Of a stretch of 64,000 nucleotides of DNA, positions 1-9,557 are shown one piece after another. Source of the stretch: an uncultured bacterium (GTDB lineage: Bacteria; Bacteroidota; Bacteroidia; Bacteroidales; Bacteroidaceae); NCBI GenBank assembly GCA_905215555.1, contig CAJMQU010000017.1:17312-81311 (forward strand), in the 5' to 3' direction. The notes below the pieces were generated by a model. The model was not told the DNA's origin and searched no databases. It saw only the letters and a program-made list of their open reading frames with translations. Numbering within the stretch: the first letter of the stretch is position 1; each line of letters begins with the position of its first letter. The position numbers and the translations under genes are program-made.

Positions 1-1365
1 CTGTTCCAAAGCTACATTATTGCTGTCCGTATTAAGGTCAGCCTTACTCTGGATATAAAGATTGACATAAATATCATTGCCCTGAGTGGCGTACATATAA
101 TAAGGTACGGAAGCCATGAAGCGGGTTACATTACCCGGGCAACAAGCGCAACCAAACCAATGCTGGCGTTCGTGCTGCCCCATAGATTCAAGCGGATTAT
201 CATAGAAGAACTTGTCACCGCTAAGGGAAACACCCGAAATCACACCATTATAAAGTGCACGTTCCAACACATCGGCATATTTGGCGTTTCCCGTAGCCAG
301 AAACATGCGGTGATTCCAATAAACATTGGCGATGGCTGCACAAGTTTCGCAATAAGCAGTATGATTGTTCAGTTCATAGTCAGGTCCAAAGCCTTCCCCC
401 TGCGGACGGGAACCTATACCTCCGGTAATAAAGAGTTTCTTGCTTGCCATATTCTCCCAAATACGACTCAGTGCGTTGAAATAAGCTGTGTCCTGAGTCA
501 GGGCAGCCACATCGGCAACACCCGAATAAAGGTATCCGGCACGCACGGCATGGCCTACGATTTCGTCTTGCTGCAAAATGGGTTTATGATCCTGACTGTA
601 TTCGCTGAGACGATGACCGTCTGTTCCGCATCCGGTTTCCTCCACGAAGTATTTAGCCATTTTGAGATATTTCTCGTCACCTGTCACTTTATATAATTTA
701 GCAAGCGCCATTTCAGCGATGGGGTGCCCCGAAGGAACATGCTTTTGTCCTTCACTCAGACCAAATACCTGACAGACAAGGTCAGCGTTTTTGATAGCTA
801 CATCAAGTAGAGAACGTTTACCTGTCGCGCGATAGTGAGCAACGGCAGCTTCGTACAAGTGACCGCTATTATAAAGTTCGTGACTGTTGATTTTTTCCCA
901 ACGATGCGTTCCCCACCAGCCGGAAAGACGGTAGCATTTATTAGTTACGCACGTAGTGAGGTAGCCGTCCGGTTCCTGAGCGGCTGCGATAAGGGAGATG
1001 ACACTATCCAGATAAGCATCCAGTGCTTTGTCATACTTCACAGCCAGCGAGTAGGAAGCTCCTTCTATTATCTTATAAGGATCGGTATCGTCAAAAGAGA
1101 AATCACCACGGTGTTCGCCTTTCATTAATCCTCCGGCAATGGCAAAGTTATCGAAGCGCCCGTTCTTCTCACATTCTTTAAATGCGGAAGGTATGGAGAC
1201 TGTACGATTGGTTTCAATACGCGGAGTCCAGAAGTTATCGTTCAGGTGAACTTGTGTAAAAGGGACTTCTTTAATCGGAGCATCAGGCTGAACGTAGGGT
1301 TCGCTGCAAGCACTCATGCCCAGGAGGGCGATGCTACCGAAAAGGAATTGGATTCGTTTCTTCAT
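1..1365 (-). CDS. GH127 family beta-L-arabinofuranosidase-like lipoprotein (3' end outside window)
   Basis: The frame is open from an ATG at 1365 to the left edge (455 codons, no stop), so the C-terminus is missing. The N-terminus is a lipoprotein signal ending LLGMSAC, which suggests membrane anchoring. Downstream it has the GH127 hallmarks: YCETCAAI (Glu about 340, Cys about 342) and GCACCPGN. In characterised GH127 enzymes (HypBA1, from memory) these residues bind Zn and include the cysteine nucleophile. The family removes beta-L-arabinofuranose, for example from Hyp-linked arabinans. It is divergent from the GH97 gene at 1921 and paralogous to the GH127 at 7141, but that copy has a type I signal peptide rather than a lipobox. 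Substrate is inferred from family only. Confidence 0.9.
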   Translation of the reverse strand, partial: MKKRIQFLFGSIALLGMSACSEPYVQPDAPIKEVPFTQVHLNDNFWTPRIETNRTVSIPSAFKECEKNGRFDNFAIAGGLMKGEHRGDFSFDDTDPYKIIEGASYSLAVKYDKALDAYLDSVISLIAAAQEPDGYLTTCVTNKCYRLSGWWGTHRWEKINSHELYNSGHLYEAAVAHYRATGKRSLLDVAIKNADLVCQVFGLSEGQKHVPSGHPIAEMALAKLYKVTGDEKYLKMAKYFVEETGCGTDGHRLSEYSQDHKPILQQDEIVGHAVRAGYLYSGVADVAALTQDTAYFNALSRIWENMASKKLFITGGIGSRPQGEGFGPDYELNNHTAYCETCAAIANVYWNHRMFLATGNAKYADVLERALYNGVISGVSLSGDKFFYDNPLESMGQHERQHWFGCACCPGNVTRFMASVPYYMYATQGNDIYVNLYIQSKADLNTDSNNVALEQ

Positions 1366-1920
1366 AATATCATATATGTATTTTTAGTTCGTTACCAAAA
1401 GTGTACGGCAAAGGAAAAGGATTTATCTTAAACTGAATGAAACGAAAGTCTATATGAATGCAAAAATAATCGGTTTACAAAGCACAGGAGAAAGATTTAG
1501 ACTATTGTTTCAGCCGTCTGGATTATTTTTTCATACCTGCAGAGATTCTATGCAATAAATCTATACACAGTAAACAAATAGTCTCTTTATTCGCTGCAAA
1601 TAATGCGGTGATCAGAAATACCCGAACCATATCCGAGCATTTATGAATATTTTCTTTGTACACTTTACACATTAGAAAAGCAAATTACGACCATGTCATA
1701 GGAGTTTCCTCTTAGAGAAACTGATTATGGACTGCAATTTCCAACTGCGTTCCTATGCAAAAATAATCCAAAGACTAAAAAGATAATCCAAACACAGTCC
1801 AAGAATACCACAAACGGGTGATTCTTGGACTATTCTTTTATTACATTATATTATTCAGTCCTTCCGTTCATCCTTTTTTCGTTTACTTTGCACACGAACC
1901 AAATAAAGAGCTAATCGATT
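1366..1920. promoter_or_regulatory. Divergent promoter region with repeated TCCAA boxes
   Basis: This 555-bp gap without a gene lies between the divergent GH127 and GH97 genes. The decamer ATAATCCAAA occurs at 1763-1772 and 1783-1792, exactly 20 bp apart. A third TCCAA follows at 1798-1802, 11 bp after the second. An inverted-orientation GGATTATT lies near 1521. Just before the GH97 start, around 1883-1890, is TACTTTGC, one base short of the Bacteroides -7 consensus TAnnTTTG. The helical-turn spacing suggests a regulator-binding array, perhaps for an AraC or hybrid two-component regulator. No regulator gene is visible nearby. I see no small ORF or RNA gene in the rest. Confidence 0.5.
1796..1831. 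repeat. Inverted repeat AGTCCAAGAAT / ATTCTTGGACT
   Basis: Perfect 11-bp arms at 1796-1806 and 1821-1831 are separated by 14 bp. The left arm contains the last TCCAA box of the array described above. The repeat lies about 90 bp upstream of the GH97 start codon. It could be a dimeric operator or an RNA hairpin. There is no T-run, so a terminator is unlikely. Confidence 0.6.
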
Positions 1921-4647
1921 ATGAAAAACTGCACATCTCTCAAATTAGTCGTTATTTCCTTATTTTTATACTTCGGAAATAATTCACTCGGAGCATCCCC
2001 CGAAAAAAAATATGCACTCTCCTCTCCCGATGGAAAGTTGAAAGTGGAGATTACTGCCGGAAACGAACTGTCTTATCAGGTGATGCACAAAAACGATACA
2101 ATTCTCTCTCATTCTAACATAGGATTAGTTCTGGCAGACGGAACTACAATAGGAAACAATCCTCAGGTGACAGGTATTAAAAGGAAAAAGATCAGGGATA
2201 ATGTAGAGTCTCCTTTCTATCGCTTTAAAGAGTTCATAGCCACATGCAATGAACTCAACTTGAAGCTGAAAGGTGATTTCGGCGTTACCTTCCGCGCCTA
2301 TGATGAAGGAGTGGCTTATCGTTTTTACACAACACAAAAGACAGAAGTAATCATCAAAGAGGAAGTGGCAGAATTTAACTTCAACCAGGATTGCACAGCC
2401 TATCTTCCTTATACAACCAACGATAAGAAGCCAATGGCAATGGCTTTCCAGAATGTCTATGACGTTACTCCACTATCGAAAGCACAGCCGAAACTGGCTT
2501 TCTTGCCCGTAACCGTAGACTGTGGTAAAACCAAGCTGACGATATTGGAGTCTGACCTAGAAGCTTATCCGGGTATGTTTGTACAATCACAAGGCGAAAA
2601 ATATAGTTTAAAAGGAGTATTTGCTCCCTACCCCACCAAGACAGATTTCTATCCCTGGCGCAGACAGGAATATGTGACAGAGACAACCGATTTCATTGCC
2701 CGCAGCAAAGGTGCCCGTCCTTATCCCTGGCGTGTGCTGGCTGTGACGGAAAAAGATACGGATATGCCCGTCAACAATCTGGTTTATGCACTGGCATCCC
2801 CCAACCGCATAGGCGACACTTCCTGGATAAAAACCGGGAAAGTGGCTTGGGACTGGTGGAATGACTGGAATCTGAAAGGTGTCCCCTTCAAGGCAGGTAT
2901 CAATATGGATACCTACAAATATTATATAGATTTCGCCAGCCGCAACGGCATCGAGTTTATTGTGCTCGATGAAGGCTGGTACGACCCCAAAAGCGGTGAT
3001 ATGCTGACCGTCATTCCTACACTGAACCTCCCGGAATTGATTGCTTACGGAAAGAAAAAAGGAGTGGAACTCATACTCTGGACAGTATTCAACGTACTCG
3101 ACAACCAATTGGAAGCTGCTTGCAAGAAGTACTCCGACATGGGCATCAAAGGTTTCAAAGTCGACTTCCTCGACCGCGACGACCAGACAGCCGTTGAAAT
3201 GGTATACCGCATTGCCAAAGCCACCGCCAAGCATAAACTGACGCTCGACCTCCACGGCATCTATAAACCGACAGGCATCAACCGTACTTATCCGAACATC
3301 ATCAACTTCGAAAGTCTGTTTGGCATGGAAGAAGTGAAATGGACGGACATTAAAAATAATATGCCGCTTTATGATGTCACTTTCCCCTACATCCGTATGA
3401 TGGCAGGTCCGGTAGACTACACTCCGGGAGCTATGCGTAATGCCACAAAAGCAGACTGGCGTGCCGTTTACTATACGCCAATGAGCATGGGAACCCGTTG
3501 TCATCAACTGGCCGCCTATATCGTGCATGATTCCCCCCTCACCATGCTGTGCGATGCACCGACAAATTATCTGAATGAACAGGAATGTGTAGATTTCATC
3601 ACCTCCATTCCTGTAGAAACTGATTCTACTTTTATCGCCGCAGGCAAATTAGGAGAATACATTGTGACTGTTCGTAAGAAAGACATCAACTGGTACATCG
3701 GCGGAATGACAAACTGGGATGAACGGGATGTAGAAATAGACTTCTCTTTCCTGCCAACAGATGCCCGTTACACCGCCACATTATTCACTGACGGCATCAA
3801 CGCCAACAAACAGGCGGAAGATTACCGCACAGAAACGCTCACAATAGATAAAAACAGCCGGATGAAATTGCATTTAGCTTCGGGAGGAGGATTTGCAATG
3901 AAGCTCGAAGCCTGTCCGATACGCGGAACGGTGAGAGCAATACCCGAAGGAAAGAATATTCCTTCTTTCTATAAGAAATACATTGAAACGGAAGGTTTAT
4001 ATGTCACTTCATCTGAACGGGTGAGCGACGAGGCATTGCTGAAAGCCTGTGATATTATCAGTCTGATGCTGGCTAAACGTCCTGACGTGAAAACACATAT
4101 GGTGAAGATGGGTTGCCACGTGATGGTAATAGGGAAAGATGAAGCGACTTGCGACTTACCGGAGTTTGCCCATATCTGCAATTCTCCCGACAGCATTGCT
4201 TACTGGAACTGGCGTGCCCGAGGTTTCGGAGGTGCACCGGAAGATGAGTTCTCCGCCAGTTGCGGAGAGGAGAACCTGCTGGCTTTGCCACAGGATAAGT
4301 ATACGGGTGAGAATATCCTGATTCATGAATTTGCACACCTGATACACATGGTAGGGATAGTTGGTGTAGAACCTGATTTCAATGACCGGCTGGAGGCTTT
4401 ATGGAAAAACGCAGGCGAAAAAGGATTATGGGCAAATACTTATGCCTTAAGCAATAAAGAGGAATATTTTGCCGAATGTGTGCAGTCTTTCTTTAACTGT
4501 AATCGCTATGCCGAGCCTGCCAATGGAGTGCACAATTCCATGAACCGTCGTGTGAAGCTGAAAGCATACGACCCGGATATGTATAAGTTACTGAAAGAGT
4601 ACTTTTATGAGATAGAGATACCGATTAATAATGAAATACATAAATGA
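1921..4647 (+). CDS. GH97 alpha-galactosidase-type enzyme fused to a C-terminal zincin metallopeptidase-like domain
   Basis: The protein has 908 residues. A type I signal peptide (about 1-25) is followed by a complete GH97 module (about 28-665: N-terminal beta-sandwich, barrel starting near KVAWDWWNDW, C-terminal beta domain). Asp415 in KVDFLDRDDQ and Glu470 in FGMEEVKW match the nucleophile and acid/base of the retaining alpha-galactosidase BT1871, as I recall them, rather than the inverting SusB arrangement. GH97 enzymes are normally 640-720 aa, so about 240 residues are extra. That extension carries HEFAH (802-806), Tyr841 and Glu848 in an NKEEYFAE segment. The HExxH, then Tyr, then Glu seven residues later, resembles the anthrax lethal factor/Pro-Pro endopeptidase (M34-type) zinc site. 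The frame is continuous with no sign of a frameshift. It is the first gene of an operon with GH43, GH127 and an S9 peptidase. Peptidase activity is inferred. Confidence 0.9.
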   Translation: MKNCTSLKLVVISLFLYFGNNSLGASPEKKYALSSPDGKLKVEITAGNELSYQVMHKNDTILSHSNIGLVLADGTTIGNNPQVTGIKRKKIRDNVESPFYRFKEFIATCNELNLKLKGDFGVTFRAYDEGVAYRFYTTQKTEVIIKEEVAEFNFNQDCTAYLPYTTNDKKPMAMAFQNVYDVTPLSKAQPKLAFLPVTVDCGKTKLTILESDLEAYPGMFVQSQGEKYSLKGVFAPYPTKTDFYPWRRQEYVTETTDFIARSKGARPYPWRVLAVTEKDTDMPVNNLVYALASPNRIGDTSWIKTGKVAWDWWNDWNLKGVPFKAGINMDTYKYYIDFASRNGIEFIVLDEGWYDPKSGDMLTVIPTLNLPELIAYGKKKGVELILWTVFNVLDNQLEAACKKYSDMGIKGFKVDFLDRDDQTAVEMVYRIAKATAKHKLTLDLHGIYKPTGINRTYPNIINFESLFGMEEVKWTDIKNNMPLYDVTFPYIRMMAGPVDYTPGAMRNATKADWRAVYYTPMSMGTRCHQLAAYIVHDSPLTMLCDAPTNYLNEQECVDFITSIPVETDSTFIAAGKLGEYIVTVRKKDINWYIGGMTNWDERDVEIDFSFLPTDARYTATLFTDGINANKQAEDYRTETLTIDKNSRMKLHLASGGGFAMKLEACPIRGTVRAIPEGKNIPSFYKKYIETEGLYVTSSERVSDEALLKACDIISLMLAKRPDVKTHMVKMGCHVMVIGKDEATCDLPEFAHICNSPDSIAYWNWRARGFGGAPEDEFSASCGEENLLALPQDKYTGENILIHEFAHLIHMVGIVGVEPDFNDRLEALWKNAGEKGLWANTYALSNKEEYFAECVQSFFNCNRYAEPANGVHNSMNRRVKLKAYDPDMYKLLKEYFYEIEIPINNEIHK

Positions 4648-4675
4648 CCAGCGTAGCGCTGGAGCAAAGTTTGCT
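4648..4675 (+). repeat. Back-to-back small palindromes between GH97 and GH43 genes
   Basis: Directly after the TGA stop, CCAGCG (4648-4653) pairs with CGCTGG (4657-4662) around a 3-nt loop. AGCAAA and TTTGCT follow at 4663-4675. There is no T-run and the operon continues, so this looks more like an mRNA-stabilising or processing hairpin than a terminator. Confidence 0.45.
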
Positions 4676-4715
4676 GCAGCGGTGCAAGTAATTTTTCAGA
4701 TAATAAAGTAATAAT

Positions 4716-7118
4716 ATGAATAGAATCATCCTTTTAATCACTTCTCTTTTAATAGGAGTTGTCACTGCCTTCTCGCAGACCGATTTCAATACCCCGGGCG
4801 CAGGTAATCCCGTCATCCCCGGATACTTTGCCGACCCTACTATAAAGAAGTTCGGTGACACTTATTATATGTATGCCACAACCGATGGTAGTGGTGCCGG
4901 CTTCGGCCCTGCCCAGGTGTGGACGAGCAAAGACTTCGTAAACTGGACCCTGATGCCCATGAACTGGCCCGACAGCCACTGGATATGGGCTCCCGACGTG
5001 ATGCAGCACACCGATGGCAAGTATTACTATTTCTATTGCCAGCCCTGCAGCATCCATTGCGGAGTCAGTGAAACTCCCCGCGGTCCGTGGAAGAACATTC
5101 TGGGAGAAAGCGAAGCAGTCCTCATTCCGGACCGTTTTGTAACAAATGCCATCACACTGGACGGACAGACTTTTGTAGATGACGACGGTTCGGTATACAT
5201 GTACTGGGGCACCTGGGGGATTTACAAAGGCTTCGGTTGCGGTGCCGGAAAACTGGCACCCGACTTGAAAAGTTTCACCGAAACCCGCCTCATCCCCAAT
5301 ACCGAAGCAACGGATTTCTTCGAAGCTCCCTTTGTCATCAAGCGGAATGGAACTTACTACTTCATGTATTCTTCCGGTTCCTGCCACGACCATACCTACC
5401 GTGTGCAATATGCCACTGCGGACCAGCCTTTAGGTCCTTATAAATATGGCGGTTGCATCCTCGAAACCAATGCCAACGGCACCATTCACGGCCCCGGACA
5501 CCACAGCATCTTGCAGGAGGGCGACAACTACTATATCGTTTACCACCGTCACGACAATCCGCACTCCAACCGTGGCTTCCACCGCCAGCTTTGTATCGAC
5601 CGCATGACATTCAATGCAGACGGGACGATTCAGAAAATCATCCCCACTCATGACGGCGTAGGCGCACTGGCTCCTTCCGTTGTTAAATCAACCAACCTCG
5701 CCTTTGGAAAAAGCGTGCGTGCCTCTTCCTCTTATGATGACAATTTCCGTCCCGAATATGCCGTAGATGATAACAACGGCACCTTGTGGCGTCCGCGCGG
5801 CATGGGACAGGAATGGATTGAAATAGACCTGGGACGTAGCCAACCGATACAAACCATCTGGACACAATTTGAATACGGCACACAGTTCTATCAATATCTG
5901 ATTGAAACTTCCACCGATGGAAAACGCTGGAATATCTTTGCCGATAAACGGAACAACCATCTGGCAGGCAGTCCGATGGTGGACTTCGGAAAAGCCAAAG
6001 CCCGCTACGTCCGCCTCACCTATACCGGTGGGCAAAAGAATGGTTTCGGCGGTGCCATCTGGAACATCAAAGTATTCTCCGGCATCGAAGCCTCCACCCC
6101 GCAGCAATGGCTCGGACTGACTGCCGCCGACTGGAATGGTCGCGAATGGCAAAACAACGAAGGGATGTTGGGAGGAGCTTTCACTCTCAAAGAAGGCGCA
6201 GCCCGCACCGGACGTATGGCCGGACGTGACGCCCTGATACTTGAACCGGGCACTACGCTGGAATTCCGTCATCCGCTGATTTCTCCTTCCAAAGAACATA
6301 CAATTAGCGCGTTAGTTTATAGATTAGGTAGGTGGCAAAGCTACGAAGCGGAGTCCGCCCTCTCATCGGGTGTGATTTCGCTTCAAAGCGGAGCTGAACC
6401 TTTAATCATCACTAACCTCCGCTATTATAACTGGAAACAAGAACCTGCCGAACAAGCCTACGATGCCACCACGGATATTGTTCGTCTGCCGGCAGCCGAC
6501 CAGCAAAAGCGCGGCCTGGTAGTGAGTATCACTGCCGATGACTTTGCAGCCGGAGACACCGTGCACTACTTCTCCAATCATGGAGTAGACGGATACTTCG
6601 AAGCTCAACACGCGCCTTCTGTCATCCGAGAAGTGCAAAGCAAGAAGAGCTTCCATTTTGAAGGGCATCAGGTATTCCGTTCCAGTTTCTCACTCCCTGC
6701 AACCTTGCTGGACAATGCTCCCTATACATTGGAAGCTTGGATATTGAACGACTCCATCGCAGAAAACGAATGTGTGGCCGATTTCACGACATCGCACGAC
6801 GAACTGGAAAAGATTATGCTGGTAAACGGTACAGAACCGCGTTGCGGAGTTATCAACCACTACGGTTGGTATGAGGATGCCGGTTATAAAGATATGAAAA
6901 CGCTGGAAAGCAAATGGCAACATGTCTATATCTGCTTTGACGGCCGGATGGAGCAGGTATATATAAATGGACAACTAATCAGCGAAAAAGATATCCAATT
7001 GCTGATAAAACCGTCACAATACGTAACTTTGGGGCAGAATGCAGAACGCAACTGGCCGTTCACGGGCTACCTGCATTCACTGAAACTCTGGGACGAATAT
7101 ATTCCGATGAAAAAATAA
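4716..7118 (+). CDS. GH43 glycosidase with discoidin (F5/8C, CBM32-like) and LamG-like domains
   Basis: The protein has 800 residues with a signal peptide ending near TAFSQ. Residues about 31-325 form a five-bladed GH43 domain: Asp40 in YFADPTI is the likely base, Asp149 in ITLDGQTF the pKa modulator, and Glu203 in DFFEAPF the likely acid. Residues about 330-455 read as an F5/8C discoidin fold (SYDDNFRPEYAVDDN, WIEIDLG, RYVRLTY). The C-terminal 170 residues resemble a LamG/concanavalin fold (APYTLEAWI, WQHVYICFDG, VYINGQLI). GH43 enzymes usually release alpha-L-arabinofuranose or beta-xylose. Flanked by GH127 genes, arabinose is the likelier product. The subfamily cannot be assigned by eye. 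Confidence 0.85.
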   Translation: MNRIILLITSLLIGVVTAFSQTDFNTPGAGNPVIPGYFADPTIKKFGDTYYMYATTDGSGAGFGPAQVWTSKDFVNWTLMPMNWPDSHWIWAPDVMQHTDGKYYYFYCQPCSIHCGVSETPRGPWKNILGESEAVLIPDRFVTNAITLDGQTFVDDDGSVYMYWGTWGIYKGFGCGAGKLAPDLKSFTETRLIPNTEATDFFEAPFVIKRNGTYYFMYSSGSCHDHTYRVQYATADQPLGPYKYGGCILETNANGTIHGPGHHSILQEGDNYYIVYHRHDNPHSNRGFHRQLCIDRMTFNADGTIQKIIPTHDGVGALAPSVVKSTNLAFGKSVRASSSYDDNFRPEYAVDDNNGTLWRPRGMGQEWIEIDLGRSQPIQTIWTQFEYGTQFYQYLIETSTDGKRWNIFADKRNNHLAGSPMVDFGKAKARYVRLTYTGGQKNGFGGAIWNIKVFSGIEASTPQQWLGLTAADWNGREWQNNEGMLGGAFTLKEGAARTGRMAGRDALILEPGTTLEFRHPLISPSKEHTISALVYRLGRWQSYEAESALSSGVISLQSGAEPLIITNLRYYNWKQEPAEQAYDATTDIVRLPAADQQKRGLVVSITADDFAAGDTVHYFSNHGVDGYFEAQHAPSVIREVQSKKSFHFEGHQVFRSSFSLPATLLDNAPYTLEAWILNDSIAENECVADFTTSHDELEKIMLVNGTEPRCGVINHYGWYEDAGYKDMKTLESKWQHVYICFDGRMEQVYINGQLISEKDIQLLIKPSQYVTLGQNAERNWPFTGYLHSLKLWDEYIPMKK

Positions 7119-7140
7119 CACCATAAATAGAATGATAACC

Positions 7141-9546
7141 ATGAAGAAACTTTTAGTAAGCACTCTGATGCTTGCCACTGCAATAGGCGGTCAGGCACAA
7201 GTGAAAAATCAGTCGCACGGCTACCCCATTGACCCTGTGCCCTTCACTTCGGTAAAAGTAACCGACTCCTTTTGGGGGCAACGCCTCAACGCAAGCCGTG
7301 AAGTAACCATTCCTCTTGCTTTCAGCAAATGCGAGGAAACAGGAAGATATCAGAACTTCGTCAACGCAGCGCATCCCAGCGATACGATAAAAGTCGGCGG
7401 ACTGGCCTTTGATGATACGGACGTCTATAAAACCATTGAAGGCGCCAGCTACCTGTTGCAGACTTATCCGGACAAGAAACTGGCTAAGTACATCGACAGT
7501 GTACTGGTGTTTGTGGCCGCCGCACAGGAACCCGACGGCTACCTCTACACCAGCCGCACCATGAACCCGAAGCATCCGCACGAATGGGCGGGAAGCAAGC
7601 GCTGGGAAAAAGTAGAAGACCTGAGTCACGAGTTCTATAATCTGGGACACATGGTGGAAGGCGCCATCGCCCACTATCAGGCAACCGGAAAGAAAAACTT
7701 CCTCAACATCGCCATCAAGTACGCCGATTGCGTATGTCGTGAGATAGGTACAGGCGAAGGGCAGCAAATCCGTGTTCCCGGACATCAGATTGCCGAAATG
7801 GCACTTGCCAAACTTTATCTGGTCACCGGAGACAAGAAATACCTCGACCAGGCTAAATTCTTCCTCGACCAGCGCGGTTACACCAGCCGCACGGACGAAT
7901 ACAGTCAGGCACACAAACCCGTTGTCCAGCAGGATGAAGCCGTGGGACATGCCGTTCGCGCCGCTTATATGTACGCAGGAATGGCCGACGTGGCAGCTCT
8001 CACCGGAGATACCGCCTACATTCATGCCATCGACCGCATCTGGGACAATATCGTCGGTAAGAAGTATTACATCACCGGCGGTATCGGAGCTACCGCTGCC
8101 GGAGAGGCTTTCGGTAAAAACTACGAGTTGCCCAATATGTCAGCCTATTGCGAGACTTGCGCAGCTATCGGCAATGTATATGTCAACTACCGTCTGTTCT
8201 TGCTCCACGGCGAATCAAAGTATTATGATGTATTGGAACGTACCTTATATAACGGTTTGATTTCGGGCGTATCACTGGACGGCGGCGGTTTCTTCTACCC
8301 GAATCCGTTGGAGAGCATGGGACAACATCAACGCCAACCCTGGTTCGGCTGCGCTTGCTGCCCCTCTAATATCTGCCGTTTCATTCCGTCATTGCCGGGA
8401 TATATCTATGCGGTGAAGGACAAAGATGTCTATGTTAACCTCTTCATGTCCAACACTTCGGACCTGAAAGTAGGCGGTAAGGCTGTCTCTATCGAACAAA
8501 CAACGAAGTATCCCTGGAACGGAGACATCGCCATCGGTATTAAGAAGAACAATGCCGGGCAGTTCACTATGAAAGTACGCATCCCGGGATGGGTACGGGG
8601 TCAGGTAGTTCCGAGCGACCTTTACACCTACAGCGACGGCAAGCGTCTGAAATATACGGTAGCCGTGAACGGAGAACCCGCACAAAGCGAACTGAAAGAC
8701 GGCTACTTCTGCATCGACCGCCGTTGGAAGAAGGGTGACAAAGTAGAAATACACTTCAACATGGAACCACGCACCGTGAAAGCCAACAATAAAGTGGAAG
8801 CCGACCGTGGACGCATTGCCGTGGAACGCGGCCCGATCGTGTATTGCGCTGAATGGCCGGATAACAACTTCGATATTTTCAGTGTATTCATGAACCGCAA
8901 CCCGAAGTTTGAAGTAGTGGAAAAGCCCGATTTACTGTATGGCATCAACCAACTGAAGACAGGGGCGCAGATTCTTGGATACGATGATCAGGGGCGTCTG
9001 ACTACCACTGACGTGAATTTGACCCTGATTCCTTATTATGCATGGGCACACCGTGGTTCGGGAGCCATGCTCGTATGGTTACCGCAGGAATTAAGCGCAT
9101 CCCGCCCCACCATGCCCGCCACGCTGGCTTCGGAAAGCAAGATTGATGCTTCACACAAAGTAAAATCTATCTCTGCCATCAACGACCGCCTGGTGCCGAA
9201 AGATGAGAACGACCGCTCCATGCCTTACTATCACTGGTGGCCGAAACAGGGAAGCACCGAATGGATTTCATACGAATTCCCGGTAGAAGCAACCGTCAGC
9301 AGTGCTACCGTATATTGGTTTGACGATGCTCCCTGGGGTGGTTGCCGCGTACCGAAGAGCTGGAAGATTTATTATAAAGATGCACAAGGCGAATGGCAAC
9401 CCGTCACCGGTGCCGACAAATACGGAGTTGAAAAAGGTACGGGAAATGTAGTTAACTTTGACCCGGTAAAAACAAAAGCCGTCAAACTGGAAATCAGACA
9501 GCCGGATAAATATTCATCAGGCTTATTTGAATGGGAAGTTAAGTAA
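7141..9546 (+). CDS. GH127 family beta-L-arabinofuranosidase, periplasmic
   Basis: An in-frame ATG lies at 7132, but I prefer 7141 (ATGAAGAAA), which gives a clean signal peptide ending GGQAQ and a mature protein near 780 aa. With that start, YCETCAAI places Glu338 and Cys340, the same numbers I recall for the Zn ligands of HypBA1. FGCACCPSN supplies the catalytic cysteine (Cys406) and the neighbouring Zn-binding Cys407. The barrel is preceded by the usual VPFTSVKVTDSFWG opening and followed by beta domains. The final 130 residues (EWISYEFPVEATVSSATVYW) look like an accessory jelly roll. It lies 22 bp after the GH43 and 11 bp before the S9 peptidase, so the three are very likely co-transcribed. 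Confidence 0.92.
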   Translation: MKKLLVSTLMLATAIGGQAQVKNQSHGYPIDPVPFTSVKVTDSFWGQRLNASREVTIPLAFSKCEETGRYQNFVNAAHPSDTIKVGGLAFDDTDVYKTIEGASYLLQTYPDKKLAKYIDSVLVFVAAAQEPDGYLYTSRTMNPKHPHEWAGSKRWEKVEDLSHEFYNLGHMVEGAIAHYQATGKKNFLNIAIKYADCVCREIGTGEGQQIRVPGHQIAEMALAKLYLVTGDKKYLDQAKFFLDQRGYTSRTDEYSQAHKPVVQQDEAVGHAVRAAYMYAGMADVAALTGDTAYIHAIDRIWDNIVGKKYYITGGIGATAAGEAFGKNYELPNMSAYCETCAAIGNVYVNYRLFLLHGESKYYDVLERTLYNGLISGVSLDGGGFFYPNPLESMGQHQRQPWFGCACCPSNICRFIPSLPGYIYAVKDKDVYVNLFMSNTSDLKVGGKAVSIEQTTKYPWNGDIAIGIKKNNAGQFTMKVRIPGWVRGQVVPSDLYTYSDGKRLKYTVAVNGEPAQSELKDGYFCIDRRWKKGDKVEIHFNMEPRTVKANNKVEADRGRIAVERGPIVYCAEWPDNNFDIFSVFMNRNPKFEVVEKPDLLYGINQLKTGAQILGYDDQGRLTTTDVNLTLIPYYAWAHRGSGAMLVWLPQELSASRPTMPATLASESKIDASHKVKSISAINDRLVPKDENDRSMPYYHWWPKQGSTEWISYEFPVEATVSSATVYWFDDAPWGGCRVPKSWKIYYKDAQGEWQPVTGADKYGVEKGTGNVVNFDPVKTKAVKLEIRQPDKYSSGLFEWEVK

Positions 9547-9557
9547 AGATTAGGTAT

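Noticed and set aside
2608..3528. 306-aa minus-strand frame inside the GH97 gene
   Set aside because: It is antisense to the conserved GH97 catalytic barrel, has no family resemblance, and is explained by codon bias of the true gene.
4648..4675. Terminator after the GH97-zincin gene
   Set aside because: No T-run follows and GH43 is only 68 bp away on the same strand. More likely an mRNA hairpin.
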